64,000 nt of DNA from positions 59,484,754-59,548,753 of the forward strand of contig NC_087065.1 of the NCBI RefSeq assembly GCF_963678635.1. The letters run 5' to 3'. The DNA comes from Symsagittifera roscoffensis (lineage: Eukaryota > Xenacoelomorpha > Acoela > Convolutidae). Position 1 is the stretch's first letter. Every line of letters starts with the position of its first letter. The translations under genes and the position numbers were made by a program. This document shows, in pieces, positions 44,101 to 53,060 of the stretch. Under the pieces are notes generated by a model that worked only from the letters and a program-made list of their open reading frames with translations, was not told the origin of the DNA and ran no database searches.

Positions 44101-46041
44101 AGTTTTATTTTTATTAAATAGAGAGTATGCCAGTTTGATTTTTGAGCGATTTTGAAAACCTTTTTCATCGCAAAGCAATTCAAACAGTATATTAAAATCA
44201 AACTGAACACTATGATGGCTACTTCAACTAAACTCAAGCCATCTATCTAAAAATCCATAAAATCGGCCTTGCAAATTATAACTCAAAAGTTGCATGGCTC
44301 AACTTTATAACTCAAGTTGCATGGCTCAACTTTTCAATAAATGAATACTCCTACTTCTAGATGAACCGACAAAAAAAACTATAAAAAGCGCAAAAACAAT
44401 CCGAAATCTTACAACTGAATAACCTGCACCTTTAGAAATTTGACCGACACGAAGCGAAGCTTCGCACTACTTGCGATGCAACACAAACATACCATGACAA
44501 ATTAGCTGACCGGAATTGAGACGAAAGCTGTAGATAATTTTTTGTATCAAACTGATCTACAAAAAATTGTCGTACACTGTTTTGAATAAACTCCCTTTCA
44601 AGAAAATATGCGAAGTAAGACAATTGCAAATGAATTAAGCATCGAAACAAAATTAGCAAAGCCGATAACTCTTCAGCAGACACATTGCGCCGAAAGAAAA
44701 TTGTTTCTATTGGACACGAAAAAAATGCTTTTAAGCCCCGCCCAAATGATTAAGATAAAACATTTTTGCTCCTCTAACGACTCAAAAAGAGGCCTCTTAG
44801 CCAAAATATTTTAAGCCGAAGAGAAAAAAAAATTAAAATTCGAATAGAATGGGCATTTAAAATGCAGACGTGCTCGAAATTTTATGATCGTTGAAGAAAG
44901 TACAAATGGAGATGACCAATAATTTCAGTCACCCGGTGCGGTGCAAAAAGTTATTTACGGGAAAAAATCCGAACCCGATTGCAACACTCTTGCTTATCGC
45001 AGGGGTTATCACGTCAAAATGCTTGAGAACGAATTCTTCCGTAAGCAAGCATTCGCGCTGGAGCAGGGAGATACGATGTGGGTTACGTAGCAGTAAGTAG
45101 ACAACCGCGTATACATACTAATCAGCACGTTGACAAATACTATATCAACCAATCAGAATCGAGACCAGAAAGCAAAAGGACGCAATTAATAATTTTTTAC
45201 TTCGTAAGTTTGTTTTCTCATCTCGATTCTGATTGGTTAATATAGCATTTGTCTACTTACTTACGAGTATGAATACACGGTTTTCTACTAACAGACCCCT
45301 CTCCTAGGGTGTTATTGTTAGATTATGTGATTCCTAGAGTGTTATTACAGAACCCCTTTCTTTAATTTCGGTAGTTATTACTTGCATTGTTGCAAAAACA
45401 GGATACCTTGAAAATTCTTCTTTTGCAGTAATCAATTTCCTTAGAGCGGAAATCTTACCGGCAAAATGCTTTGACTCTTCTGTAGGCACAGATCGTAAGT
45501 GCCTCAAATCGCTTTTGTTACCAACAAGCATGATAACGATGTTACTATCAGCATGATCACGAAGCTCCTTCAGCCATCTTTCTACATTCTCGTAAGTCAT
45601 GTGTTTCGCTATATCATAAACAAGAAGTGCACCTACAGCTCCTCTGTAATAGGCAGAGGTTATAGCTCTGTATCTTTCTTGGCCGGCTGTATCCCAGATC
45701 TGGGCTTTTATCGTTCTGTTATCTACCTAAAGTATCCGAATCGAGGGATTAAATAAATAATTTCTGAGCAAACAAAATCTGATGCAACATGAACTTACTT
45801 GAATTGACCGAGTAGCAAATTCGACACCTATGGTCGATTTGGATTCCAAGTTGAATTCATTTCTAGTAAACCTTGACAACAGATTACTTTTCCCGACCCC
45901 ACTGTCGCCAATGAGCACAACTAAAAGCCAAACAAGGGGAAAAAGTCAGCCTACGCATCTTAAAAAGTAAAACTTTCAAGTTTTTTTTTATAAAACCATA
46001 CCTTTGAACAGGAAATCATATTCGTCGTCTCTGCCAGCCAT
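37981..46041 (-). CDS. Rab11: Rab11 small GTPase (5 exons, complete)
   Basis: Exons on the minus strand are 46002-46041, 45799-45920, 45459-45726, 38185-38265 and 37981-38108, all GT-AG with matching phases, giving 212 aa. Landmarks: [13 protein letters not shown] start, P-loop GDSGVGKS (18-25), effector STIGVEF (42-48), switch [11 protein letters not shown] (65-73), NKSDL (124-128), ETSAL (152-156) and C-terminal CCGGI, the geranylgeranylation cysteines. Rab11 controls recycling-endosome and trans-Golgi traffic. Introns 1, 2 and 4 are 81, 72 and 76 bp. Intron 3 is 7193 bp and repeat-filled. The length is close to the usual 214-216 aa. The hypervariable tail (about 171-207) is Pro/Ser-rich and diverged, as is normal. 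No missing key residue was seen. Confidence 0.97.
38185..38265 (-). CDS. Rab11: Rab11 exon 4 (ETSALD box)
   Basis: Acceptor TTGTTTTAG|AGCAAAA. It encodes [17 protein letters not shown] and [10 protein letters not shown], with donor TTACAG|GTAATT. It lies 7.2 kb from exon 3 but restores the Rab11 sequence exactly at the expected position and phase. Confidence 0.95.
40255..40345 (-). repeat. SINE-tail fragment
   Basis: GCGAAGCTCCGCTTAGCAAAC, AACGACAAAAAAGCAGCTCT and AATAAGCCTT match the non-tRNA part of the elements at 42960-43160 and 35440-35680. The tRNA-like head is missing. Confidence 0.55.
42960..43165 (-). repeat. tRNA-derived SINE (tRNA-Lys-like head)
   Basis: The minus strand shows a Pol III A-box-like TGGCTGAGTGAT (43138-43149), an anticodon arm resembling tRNA-Lys (CTCTTAATCTG) and a B box GGTTCGAATCTC (43094-43105). 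A tail containing AGAGCTGCTTTTTGTCGTG and CGCAAGTGTTTGCGAAG follows. The acceptor stem does not close well, so this is a SINE rather than a working tRNA. At least two further copies lie in the window. Confidence 0.8.
44610..45040 (+). repeat. Family 3 dispersed repeat
   Basis: It matches 13060-13530 in order: AAGCCGATAACTCTTCAGCAG, ATTGTTTCTATTGGA, TTTTGCTCCTCTAACGACTC, AGGCCTCTTAG, ATTTAAAATGCAGACG, GAGATGACCAATAATTTCAG, and GATTGCAACACTCTTGCTTATC. It contains no conserved ORF. Confidence 0.6.
45092..45292. repeat. Foldback (MITE-like) element with ~75 bp arms
   Basis: The arms at 45092-45170 and 45215-45292 are reverse complements with few mismatches, including ACCAATCAGAATCGAGA and GACAAATACTATAT/GACAAATGCTATAT. 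The loop is about 45 bp. It lies about 170 bp inside intron 3 from Rab11 exon 3, so it would form a strong hairpin in the pre-mRNA. Confidence 0.8.
45459..45726 (-). CDS. Rab11: Rab11 exon 3
   Basis: Acceptor ACTTTAG|GTAGAT, donor GCCG|GTAAGA. It encodes [17 protein letters not shown] through [10 protein letters not shown] with switch II and the guanine-binding NKSD box. Read-through past the donor gives unrelated sequence, which marks the exon end. Confidence 0.96.
45799..45920 (-). CDS. Rab11: Rab11 exon 2
   Basis: Acceptor GGCTTTTAG|TTGTG, donor TTCAA|GTAAGT. It encodes [19 protein letters not shown] through ATRSIQ, that is the P-loop and switch I. Confidence 0.96.
46002..46041 (-). CDS. 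Rab11: Rab11 exon 1 (start)
   Basis: ATG at 46039-46041 and [13 protein letters not shown], with donor AAAG|GTATGG. The sequence equals the conserved Rab11 N-terminus apart from the variable second and third residues. Confidence 0.95.
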
Positions 46042-46235
46042 ACTGAACCTGTAATGAACATTTAAATAAAGAAAGAATTGCTATAATTACCCCAGCTTAA
46101 TTGCTGCGTTCATATTTGGAAGACGGCTATCTCCCCTATAACCTCAGCAGGCTACTAAAACAAAGTTTGTAGTAATGAGCAACAAAATACCATCAGCAGC
46201 ACGCATCCTTTCATCACACTGTCTAGTCAAAAATC
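46042..46235. other. Rab11 upstream region
   Basis: About 190 bp between the Rab11 start and the first LINE remnant. It must contain the promoter and 5' UTR unless an upstream non-coding exon exists. No element can be named. Confidence 0.4.
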
Positions 46236-46896
46236 TTCGGGTTATAGTAGTAGTATAGGATTTAGAGCATCTGCTCAAGGGCTTTCACCCGTCAGTTTTC
46301 AAGTGGCACTAGTTTTTTCAAGGGATTACAGTTTCCACATGGACATTGCACTCTCCACGAGCAAGAGCCAATCTCGTTGAATCTGTCACGGAAGAATGCG
46401 TGGTATAGTTTGGCGATTCTGCTTTTGTTGATGATTTCATCTGCAAACAGGCTTCGTTGCACTAAATTTAACAGTTTTGGTGCACGGATCCAGAAGTTTT
46501 CGTCGCATTTCTTGAAGCGCTGCTGGGAGATATAGAGTTCGGTCTGCTGTCTTGTAAGCCCTCCACGGCTCTTTGTCACTGGCATGTTTTTGTTTTTGGC
46601 CTCATAGTTTCCTTCTAGCACAGAGATGAGGTATAGAATATCATGTGCACTTCCATGTACATTGATAGAGGTAATATTTTCAAGCGGAGAAGTCCTTCTG
46701 TACAATCTGCAGTCGCGTTGGTTATCCATTTGGTGGCTTTCCTCAGTACTTGCTCTATCTTCCTCATTTCAATTTTTGAGGGGTACCATACCTGCGATGC
46801 GTAAGTAAACACTGGTACCATACCTGAGGGGTACCATACCTGCGATGCGTAAGTAAGCACTGGGGTACCATACCTGCGATGCGTAAGTAAGCACTT
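46236..46896 (-). mobile_element. LINE fragment 1: C-terminal end of a CR1-like ORF2
   Basis: The minus strand encodes LTYASQVWYPSKIEMRKIEQ, then KWITN, LPLSMYMEVHDI, RGGLTRQQTELYI, DENFWIRAPKLLNLVQRSLF and a Cys-rich end CSWRVQCPCGNCNP before the stop at 46292. The 3' UTR ends with a GGG/CCC stem and TAAATCC followed by an ACT-repeat tail (46240-46258), as in CR1-type LINEs. Its 5' side carries three near-identical copies of a 37-48 bp segment (46780-46896, core GGTACCATACCTGCGATGCG). Confidence 0.85.
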
Positions 46897-46946
46897 AGCC
46901 TAACTGTTGTGAGAAACTTATTAAATAGTTTGTTTTCAAATAAAAT

Positions 46947-47618
46947 ATGCCTGGTACGAGGTCAAGATTGGCCTCAAAGAATCATGAGATGTTCACCATC
47001 TGTAGCAAGCCAAACGGTGATAACTGGATATCGTGCGAGTTATGTGAGAGGTGGACTCATAGTGAGTGTATGGGCTACTCTGTGGATGAGTCCAAATTCC
47101 TGGAACGATCTGCAAATGTGAAATTCATGTGTACTGGTTGCTCAATTACCGGATCAAAACTGGGCGGTGGGAAATGTCACGAGGACATCACTCGTGGTAT
47201 TGAAGAGCTGAAGGATACACTTCAAATAGCCAAGTCGGTAATGCAGTCAATCGCAGATGCATCGAATGCTCCTCAAAATCAAAAGGCTAAGTATTCAGAT
47301 GTGCTTAAATCAGGTAATGAATACGCTCTTGAACTACGTTTTAGCGGCATACCTGAATACAAAAGTTCGAATGAAAACGAAAAAATAGAGAGGGCTAAAA
47401 TTTTTGAACACGAGGAAAAAGCCTTATGCGAATGCATAAACAAATTGGGTGTTAATCCGAATGAAATTTCTTCATTTCGTAGACTTGGTAAATTTGACCC
47501 AAACTTTAAAAAACCCAGGCAGTTATTAGTCAAGTTTAGAAACATGTATACAGTTGACAAAATACAAACTCGCGCATCACTGTTTTTAAATAACAGAGCC
47601 GAAACCACATCAGACTGA
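46947..47618 (+). CDS. LINE B ORF1: PHD finger plus RNA-binding-like domain
   Basis: 223 aa. The zinc-binding set Cys...CELC...H-x2-C...C-x2-C at residues about 19-56 (CELCERWTHSEC, FMCTGC) is a PHD finger as found in ORF1 of CR1 elements. A coiled-coil-like region (EELKDTLQIAKSVMQSIADA) and a domain with LRFSGIPEYK, FRRLGKF and RQLLVKFRN resemble ORF1 nucleic-acid-binding folds. It ends in TGA and the next frame is continuous with the endonuclease three bases later, so the two may once have been one frame. Confidence 0.8.
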   Translation: MPGTRSRLASKNHEMFTICSKPNGDNWISCELCERWTHSECMGYSVDESKFLERSANVKFMCTGCSITGSKLGGGKCHEDITRGIEELKDTLQIAKSVMQSIADASNAPQNQKAKYSDVLKSGNEYALELRFSGIPEYKSSNENEKIERAKIFEHEEKALCECINKLGVNPNEISSFRRLGKFDPNFKKPRQLLVKFRNMYTVDKIQTRASLFLNNRAETTSD

Positions 47619-48485
47619 CTATTGAAAAATTCAGGGGATATACAAGTAATTTGTTACAATATCAGAAGCATTTTCAAGCTGGACCGTAGAAAAACCTTTT
47701 CAAATTTTATACTTTTGAATAACCCTGATATCGTTTGCTTATCCGAAACCTGGTTAACAACTGAAATATCGGAGACAGAACTATTTTTAAATGAATATAA
47801 TTGCTTTCGATCCGACTGCAAAGCAAAAATTGTCCAGACATCACATGGAGGAACTATGATATGTGTAAAGAGATCGTTTGTGTCAGAAAATGCAAATTTT
47901 GGATATGATACAAACGGTTCAGTCGTAGGGTGCTATGTCACTTCAGGAAATCTAAAAATTTTGGTCATCTCATGTTATCTGCCCCCTGCAAACAGTAAAT
48001 ATTCACTTAATACGGAAGATATACACAAGATGTTTTCCGAAATTTTGAAACTCAGAAGTAAATGTGACGGTTTGATTATTTATGGGGATTTCAATTTCCC
48101 AACAATAAATTGGAGTAGCATTTCTTCGCAAAATTCGATTGAAGCTAATTTTCTAACTTTTATCGAGAAATTTGATCTAATTCAAAAAATTGATTTTCAG
48201 ACAGCTGCAACAGGAATTCTTGATCTGTTTTTTGTGAGTGAAAATATTCAGGTTACTGATATTTGCAAATTTCAAAATGAAAATAGTTTCACAAAAATGT
48301 CAAACCATTATCCGATAAAGACGAAAGTCCATATTGAAATATCCTGCTTATACCAGCGAAAATATGTTAAGGAGTCAACATTGAGTTTTTGCAACGGTGA
48401 CTACAAATTATTGAATGATTTAATTATTGATAACCCCTTCGATACTTATTGCTGGTCAAATCCAAATGTCATAGTAGAACATTGA
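47619..48485 (+). pseudogene. LINE B AP-like endonuclease domain
   Basis: Motifs in order: CYNIRSIF (Asn), IVCLSETWL (Glu), SHGGTMICVK, VISCYLPPAN, IIYGDFNFPTINW (Asp, Asn), ILDLFFVSE and SNHYPIK. The last is normally SDH with a catalytic Asp, here Asn, so target nicking is probably lost. No ATG opens this frame. It continues from ORF1 past a TGA. It stops at 48483-48485. Confidence 0.85.
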
Positions 48486-48712
48486 TACAAATGGTTGTTG
48501 GATCTCTTATCGAGTACGCACAAACATCGTACACCCTAAACGCACAAAACATCGTACACCCTTACCCCCTGGATTAGTCAATCAACCTCCCATATGATAA
48601 AATGTTTGAACACTGCTCGGAAAAAACACAATGAGTCACATACTAAAGTAGTGTTATTAAAATCGAAAACAGACCAGCTTATCTAAATTGATAAAGTTAG
48701 TTATGAAAATCC
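48486..48712 (+). pseudogene. LINE B linker between EN and RT with a duplication
   Basis: It codes in pieces for the usual linker (LPPWISQSTSHMIK, LNTARKKHNE). A 24-25 bp direct duplication at 48516-48561 (core CATCGTACACCCT) and a TAA disrupt the frame. Confidence 0.7.
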
Positions 48713-49804
48713 ATGGCAGCTGAAAGATCAACCGGCAAACTTTTCAAATATATTAGGGCTTTCCGAAAATCAGTTTTGCCTAGTATACTGCATTATCAAA
48801 ACGAAAATGCAGATACGGATGTCTCAAAAGCAGCTTTGTTTTCAAAATTTTTTGCATCAGTATATGTGGAGTCGTCAATTTTTAACGAAAACGATTGCAG
48901 TAACAAAAATCAACCAATTTCAGAAAATATCGATTTTTCAGAACAAGATATTTTTGAAATATGCAAACTGTTGAATGTAAATAAAAGCAAAGGCCCGGAC
49001 GATCTACCTCCTTTTCTATTCAAAAATGCAGAAACATTATCTCATTCAATCTATCAGATATTCCGAAAAACTTCTCAAACCTGTATTTTTCCCGCATGTT
49101 GGAAAAAAGCCATCATTAGCCCTTTGCATAAAAAAGATGACAAAAGTGACAATGAAAATTACAGACCTGTTTCTCTGCTCTCAGTAATCTCGAAAATTCT
49201 AGAACGAATAATTTTCAAGCGATTATATGAACATTTTGAAAAGATTTTCCACAAGGCACAGTACGGATTTCGGAAAAACCGATCGACCATTGTTCAGCTT
49301 TTAAAATTTTTGCAGCTAGTCTTTAACGGTCATGAAAATGGCGACAGTATCAAAACGGTTTTTACAGATTATAGTAAGGCTTTTGACCGTGTTGACCACG
49401 GAATTTTGTTGCGGAAATTATTTGAACAAGGAGTCAGAGATAAAAACTTGAAATTAATTAAATCATACCTAACAGAAAGGTCTCAAGTCGTACGAGTAAA
49501 TGGCGAAATATCAAATTCAGAAAAAGTAACGAGCGGTGTACCCCAGGGCAGTATTTTGGGACCCTTGTTTTTCTTGGTTTTCATAAATGACCTGCCTGAC
49601 AAATGCAATACAGTTATACCATTATTATTCGCAGACGATGCCAAATTCATTAGCATAAATTTGGGGAGGGATGAATTTCAAAAATACCTTGACAATGTGA
49701 AGCTATGGACCCTGGAAAACAATATGCCTTTCAACGTAGATAAATGTACGCACCTGAATTTTGGGAAAAATCGATTTTCTTTTAATTTCAATAATAGAGT
49801 GTAG
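48713..49804 (+). pseudogene. LINE B reverse transcriptase domain
   Basis: 363 codons: KGPDDLPPFLFKN, WKKAIISPLHKK, NYRPVSLLSVISKILERII, QYGFRKNRSTI, FTDYSKAFDRVDH with catalytic Asp 219, SGVPQGSILGPLFFLVFIND and LLFADDAKF with the FADD box at 306-309. All catalytic Asp are kept. It ends by frameshift in NNRV, since the adjacent frame resumes with DCQKDLGLIVSNDLTW. Confidence 0.9.
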
Positions 49805-50466
49805 ACTGTCAGAAAGACCTTGGACTAATCGTATCAAATGATCTAACATGGAGCCAATATATGGAAAAAGCATGCGTAAAGGCAAACAGAGTGTTTTTCA
49901 TGATAAAGAGGAATACATCAAATCTACACTGGAAAGCAAAATTAAACCTGTATAAATCGATGGTCATTCCCGTAATAATGTATGCTAGTTCTTGCATAGG
50001 TCTAAACAAATACGTCATGACACAATACGAGATAATTCAAAAAAGGGCGGTAAATTAGATTTTGCATAGTAAACATACCAATTACAAAGATAAACTTAAA
50101 CGACTACAAATTTTACCACTGCCCATGTACATACAATTGAACAACCTGTTACTAGTGGCAAAACTAATTTTGAAACGATACGATACTTATATGATTGATG
50201 TTCCACAAAACATAGATTTCTCTCGCTATCCTATGTTTCAGCTAAAGCGTCCATCAAAGTACAGGTGTGAACAAAATTTCTTTTACCAGACATGTCGTCT
50301 TGCGAATGCACTTAGGATAGATTTGCTAAATTGGTCTGGATTGAAAGCCGCCCTGCTCAAAGTGTTCTGGATCAAATTTGCACTCTATGACGAAAAAAAT
50401 AAATGCACATGGAAGCTTGCATGTGATTGTGCGACAAACAATTGCAGAACTAGACTCGCGATATGA
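49805..50466 (+). pseudogene. LINE B C-terminal domain
   Basis: Two open pieces (49861-50058 and 50062-50466) are separated by a single in-frame TAG. They read KANRVFFMIKRNTSNLHW, KLNLYKSMVIPVIMYAS and KRLQILPLPMYIQ, ending with CTWKLACDCATNNCR, the same Cys-rich end type as LINE fragment 1. Confidence 0.85.
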
Positions 50467-50514
50467 GACGTGAAGGATGACAGGGGCCTGGACCCCTTGT
50501 GGAAACACTAAATC

Positions 50515-50515
50515 C

Positions 50516-50561
<46 letters not shown>
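50515..50561 (+). repeat. (CTA)n tail of LINE B
   Basis: About 15 uninterrupted CTA units directly after TAAATCC, the terminal microsatellite typical for CR1/L2-type target-primed elements. Confidence 0.95.
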
Positions 50562-51030
50562 ATATCCAATCTCGTCGTTGAGTCTGTCACGGAAGAATGC
50601 GTGGTATAGTTTGGCGACTCTGCTTTTGTTGATGATTTCATCTGCAAACAGGCTTCTTTGCACTAAATTTAACAGTTTTGGTGCACGGATCCAGAAGTTT
50701 TCGTCGCATTTCTTGAGGGGGATATATTTCTCTGTTGGGGGATATAGAGTTCGGTCTGCTGTCTTGTAAGCCCTCCACGGCTCTTTGTCACTGGCATGTT
50801 TTTATTTTTGGCCTCATAGTTTCCTTCTAGCACAGAGATGAGGTATAGAATATCATCCACTTCCATGTACATTGGTAGAGGTAATATTTTCAAGCCGAGA
50901 AGTCTTTCTTTATAATCTGCAGTCCCGTTGTTTATCCATTTGGTGGCTTTCCTCAGTACTTGCTCTATCTTCCTCTTTTCAATTTTTGAGGGGTACCATA
51001 CCTGGGATGCGTAAGATAGCACTGGTACTA
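50562..51030 (-). mobile_element. LINE fragment 2, same segment as fragment 1
   Basis: The minus strand repeats LSYASQVWYPSKIEKRKIEQ, KWINN, LPLPMYMEVDDILYLISVLE, RGGLTRQQTELYIPQQR and DENFWIR. It lacks the Cys-rich end and 3' UTR. It has a roughly 20-bp disruption near 50715-50745 (repeated GGGGGATATA). It starts with CATATCCAATCTCGT right after the CTA tail. Confidence 0.85.
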
Positions 51031-51455
51031 CATATCAAATCTCGTTGAATCTGTCACGGAAGAATGCGTGGTATAGTTTGGCGATTCTGCTTTTGTTGAT
51101 GATTTCATCTGCAAACAGGCTTCTTTGCACTAACTTTAACTGTTTTGGTGCACGGATCCAGAAGTTTTCGTCGCATTTCTTGAGGCGCTGTTGGGGGATA
51201 TAGAGTTCGGTCTGCTGTCTTGTAAGCCCTCCACGGCTCTTTGTCACTGGCATTTTTTTATTTTTGGCCTCATAGTTTCCTTCTAGCACAGAGATGAGGT
51301 ATAGAATATCATGCACTTCCATGTACATTGATAGAGGTAATATTTTCAAGCGGAGAAGTCTTTCTTTATAATCTGCAGTCCCGTTGGTTATCCATTTGGT
51401 GGTTTTCCTCAGTACTTGCTCTATCTTCCTCATTTCAATTTTTGAGGGGTACAAG
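51031..51455 (-). mobile_element. LINE fragment 3, tandem copy of fragment 2
   Basis: Same content and same left end (TACATATCAAATCTCGTTGAA) as fragment 2, in tandem at about 470 bp distance. It stops in GAGGGGTAC, where LINE C sequence begins. Confidence 0.85.
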
Positions 51456-52300
51456 ATGAAATACAACTTGACTTAAACAAAATCGAAGATTGGGTTAGAC
51501 AAAACAACATGGAACTGGCATTCGAAAATTGCGCTCAAATAAACTTCAGAGGTCTTAATATAAATCTATTTTTGAACGGAAATCGTGTACCTCAGCCAAA
51601 ATCTATAAAAGATCTGGGTATTCACATGTTAGGAGATCTTAGTTGGAGCACTCATCTAACCGAACGATTAAAGAATTACTATACAGTCTAAGACGAAATG
51701 TAGCATATAACGTCAACACCTTTGTAAAACTAGGTCTCTACAAATCAATATTACTACCAGTCCTAACCTACGGCTGTCACTGTGCGAACTTTCTGAGAAA
51801 AAACTTACAAAAACTTGAATTTTTTCAAAAGAAAGTAGTAAAGTGGGTATGTGGAAAACACTGCCAAAACTACACTGATCAACTTAGAATGCTCAACATT
51901 TTACCTCTGCCAATGTTCCTACAGACCAATGACTTACTTTTGCTTTCAAAACTCTGCACTGACTACGAACACGACAGCATCCCACTTCCCACAGCTAACA
52001 ATACCCTAGACCGACGATTAGAGCCCTTCAAATTACCCAAAACTCGAACAGAAAAACGCAGGGGAGAATTCGTTTTTCGTACAACCAGAGTTGCAAATAG
52101 AATTGATCATTTAGTCAATTTCAGGATAGAACAGGTACTCAAACAGCGCATCACAATTCTTATGTGGAAATTCTACAGTGAAAAATACAGTGACAGATTT
52201 GCTGCGACTGCACAACGTGCGAAAATAACTGGACAATATTATAAACTCTGTGGAAGAAATTCCCACCAGTATTCTACTGGAAAGCCACAAGAACAACAAC
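51456..52300 (+). mobile_element. LINE C: 5'-truncated non-LTR element
   Basis: RT C-terminus and end domain: LDLNKIEDWVRQNNMELAFE, SIKDLGIHM, a frameshift near 51680, then LRRNVAYNVNTFVKLGLYKS and LPVLTYGCHC, KKVVKWVCGKH, LNILPLPMFLQTNDLLLLSK and FKLPKTRTEKRRGEFVFRTT. The reading frame 51643-52359 runs into a CAA-rich tail at about 52287-52300. It belongs to a family different from LINE B. Confidence 0.85.
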
Positions 52301-52365
52301 AACAGCATATCCTGCGTAGGCATTCAAGTATCTTGCATTCATTTTCGAAGTATTTCTGATGAGGA

Positions 52366-53041
52366 AGTATAAAGACCTCCAGCCTTCAAGTGTTCGCCTA
52401 CTACAGTTTTCACTACAGGATAAATTGTTAGACATGATGACTCCGAGATCTTTCTGTGATGTGAAGGTTTTTAATCATCCGTTTGTTTGTGTCTCTCCTT
52501 TTATGCACAGTATGTTGGTTTTATCAACATTAAGAATCAATTTATTTTCGAAGCTCCATTTTTCTATTTGTGAAGCCGCCTTTTCTGCGTTGCTTAAAGA
52601 TGTGGTCACTACTTTAAAATCGTCCACATAACCGAAGGCTTCTCCGTCTTCTATTCTATCAGGAAGGTTGTTCACATATACCAGGAACATTAATGGTCCA
52701 AGGATAGAACCTTGGGGAACACCGCTATTGCAGTGAAAAATGGATGACTTATAACATCCAATTTTAACTCTCTGTTTCCTTTCTGTTAGGTAGTTTACGA
52801 TTAATTCCAGGACTTTCCCTCCGATGCCACGGTTAGATATTTTTTCAACAAGTTTCAAGTGAGACACTTTGTCGAAGGCTTTGATGAAGTCAACGTAGAG
52901 AGAGCTGATGTCACTGGATTTCTTTTGGCCAAGATTTTTATAAATGTTATCAACGAAGATTATGAGTTGCAGAACTGCCGATTTCTTGAGCATAAAGCCG
53001 TATTGAGCGCGATGAAAACTAGACTCGAAGTGGAGACACAT
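52366..53041 (-). pseudogene. LINE D reverse transcriptase, palm part
   Basis: RAQYGFMLKKSAVLQL, YVDFIKAFDKVSHLKL, SGVPQGSILGPLMFLVYVNN and FGYVDDFKV with catalytic YVDD at residues 138-141 of the open frame. A TGA near 52475 follows TQTNG, after which the frame still reads sensibly (LKTFTSQKDLGVI). Confidence 0.88.
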
Positions 53042-53060
53042 TTGATTGTAGATACGTTTC

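Larger units (their letters stand above)
38266..45458. other. Rab11 intron 3 (7.2 kb), repeat-filled
   Basis: No separate gene is recognisable. Contents: relatives of the 20548-21300 repeat at about 38440-39010; a set of segments around 40250-43300 sharing CGAAGC/GCTTCGC-type palindromes and ACACTTGCGAGAACACG wording; local near-duplications at 40370-41060 and 41110-41470 (CATATCTTCATCACA, CAATTGGCAACCAATTACA); a SINE at 42960-43160; family 3 at 44610-45040; and an inverted-repeat element at 45092-45292. Confidence 0.6.
46897..50561 (+). mobile_element. LINE B: CR1-like non-LTR retrotransposon, near full length, broken
   Basis: The order is PHD-finger ORF1, AP endonuclease, RT, C-terminal domain, a short 3' UTR with a GGGG/CCCC stem, TAAATCC and a (CTA)n tail (50515-50561, about 15 units). 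These are hallmarks of the CR1/L2 group. Breaks: TGA between ORF1 and EN, frame changes and a 25-bp duplication at 48485-48713, a frameshift near 49800 and a TAG near 50058. The EN catalytic SDH is SNH. Confidence 0.9.

Noticed and set aside
45334-45470. Continuation of the Rab11 exon 3 frame to 45334 as the true C-terminus
   Set aside because: The sequence after HFA is unrelated to Rab proteins and a consensus donor sits exactly there. Exons 4 and 5 restore the ETSAL box and the CCGGI end.
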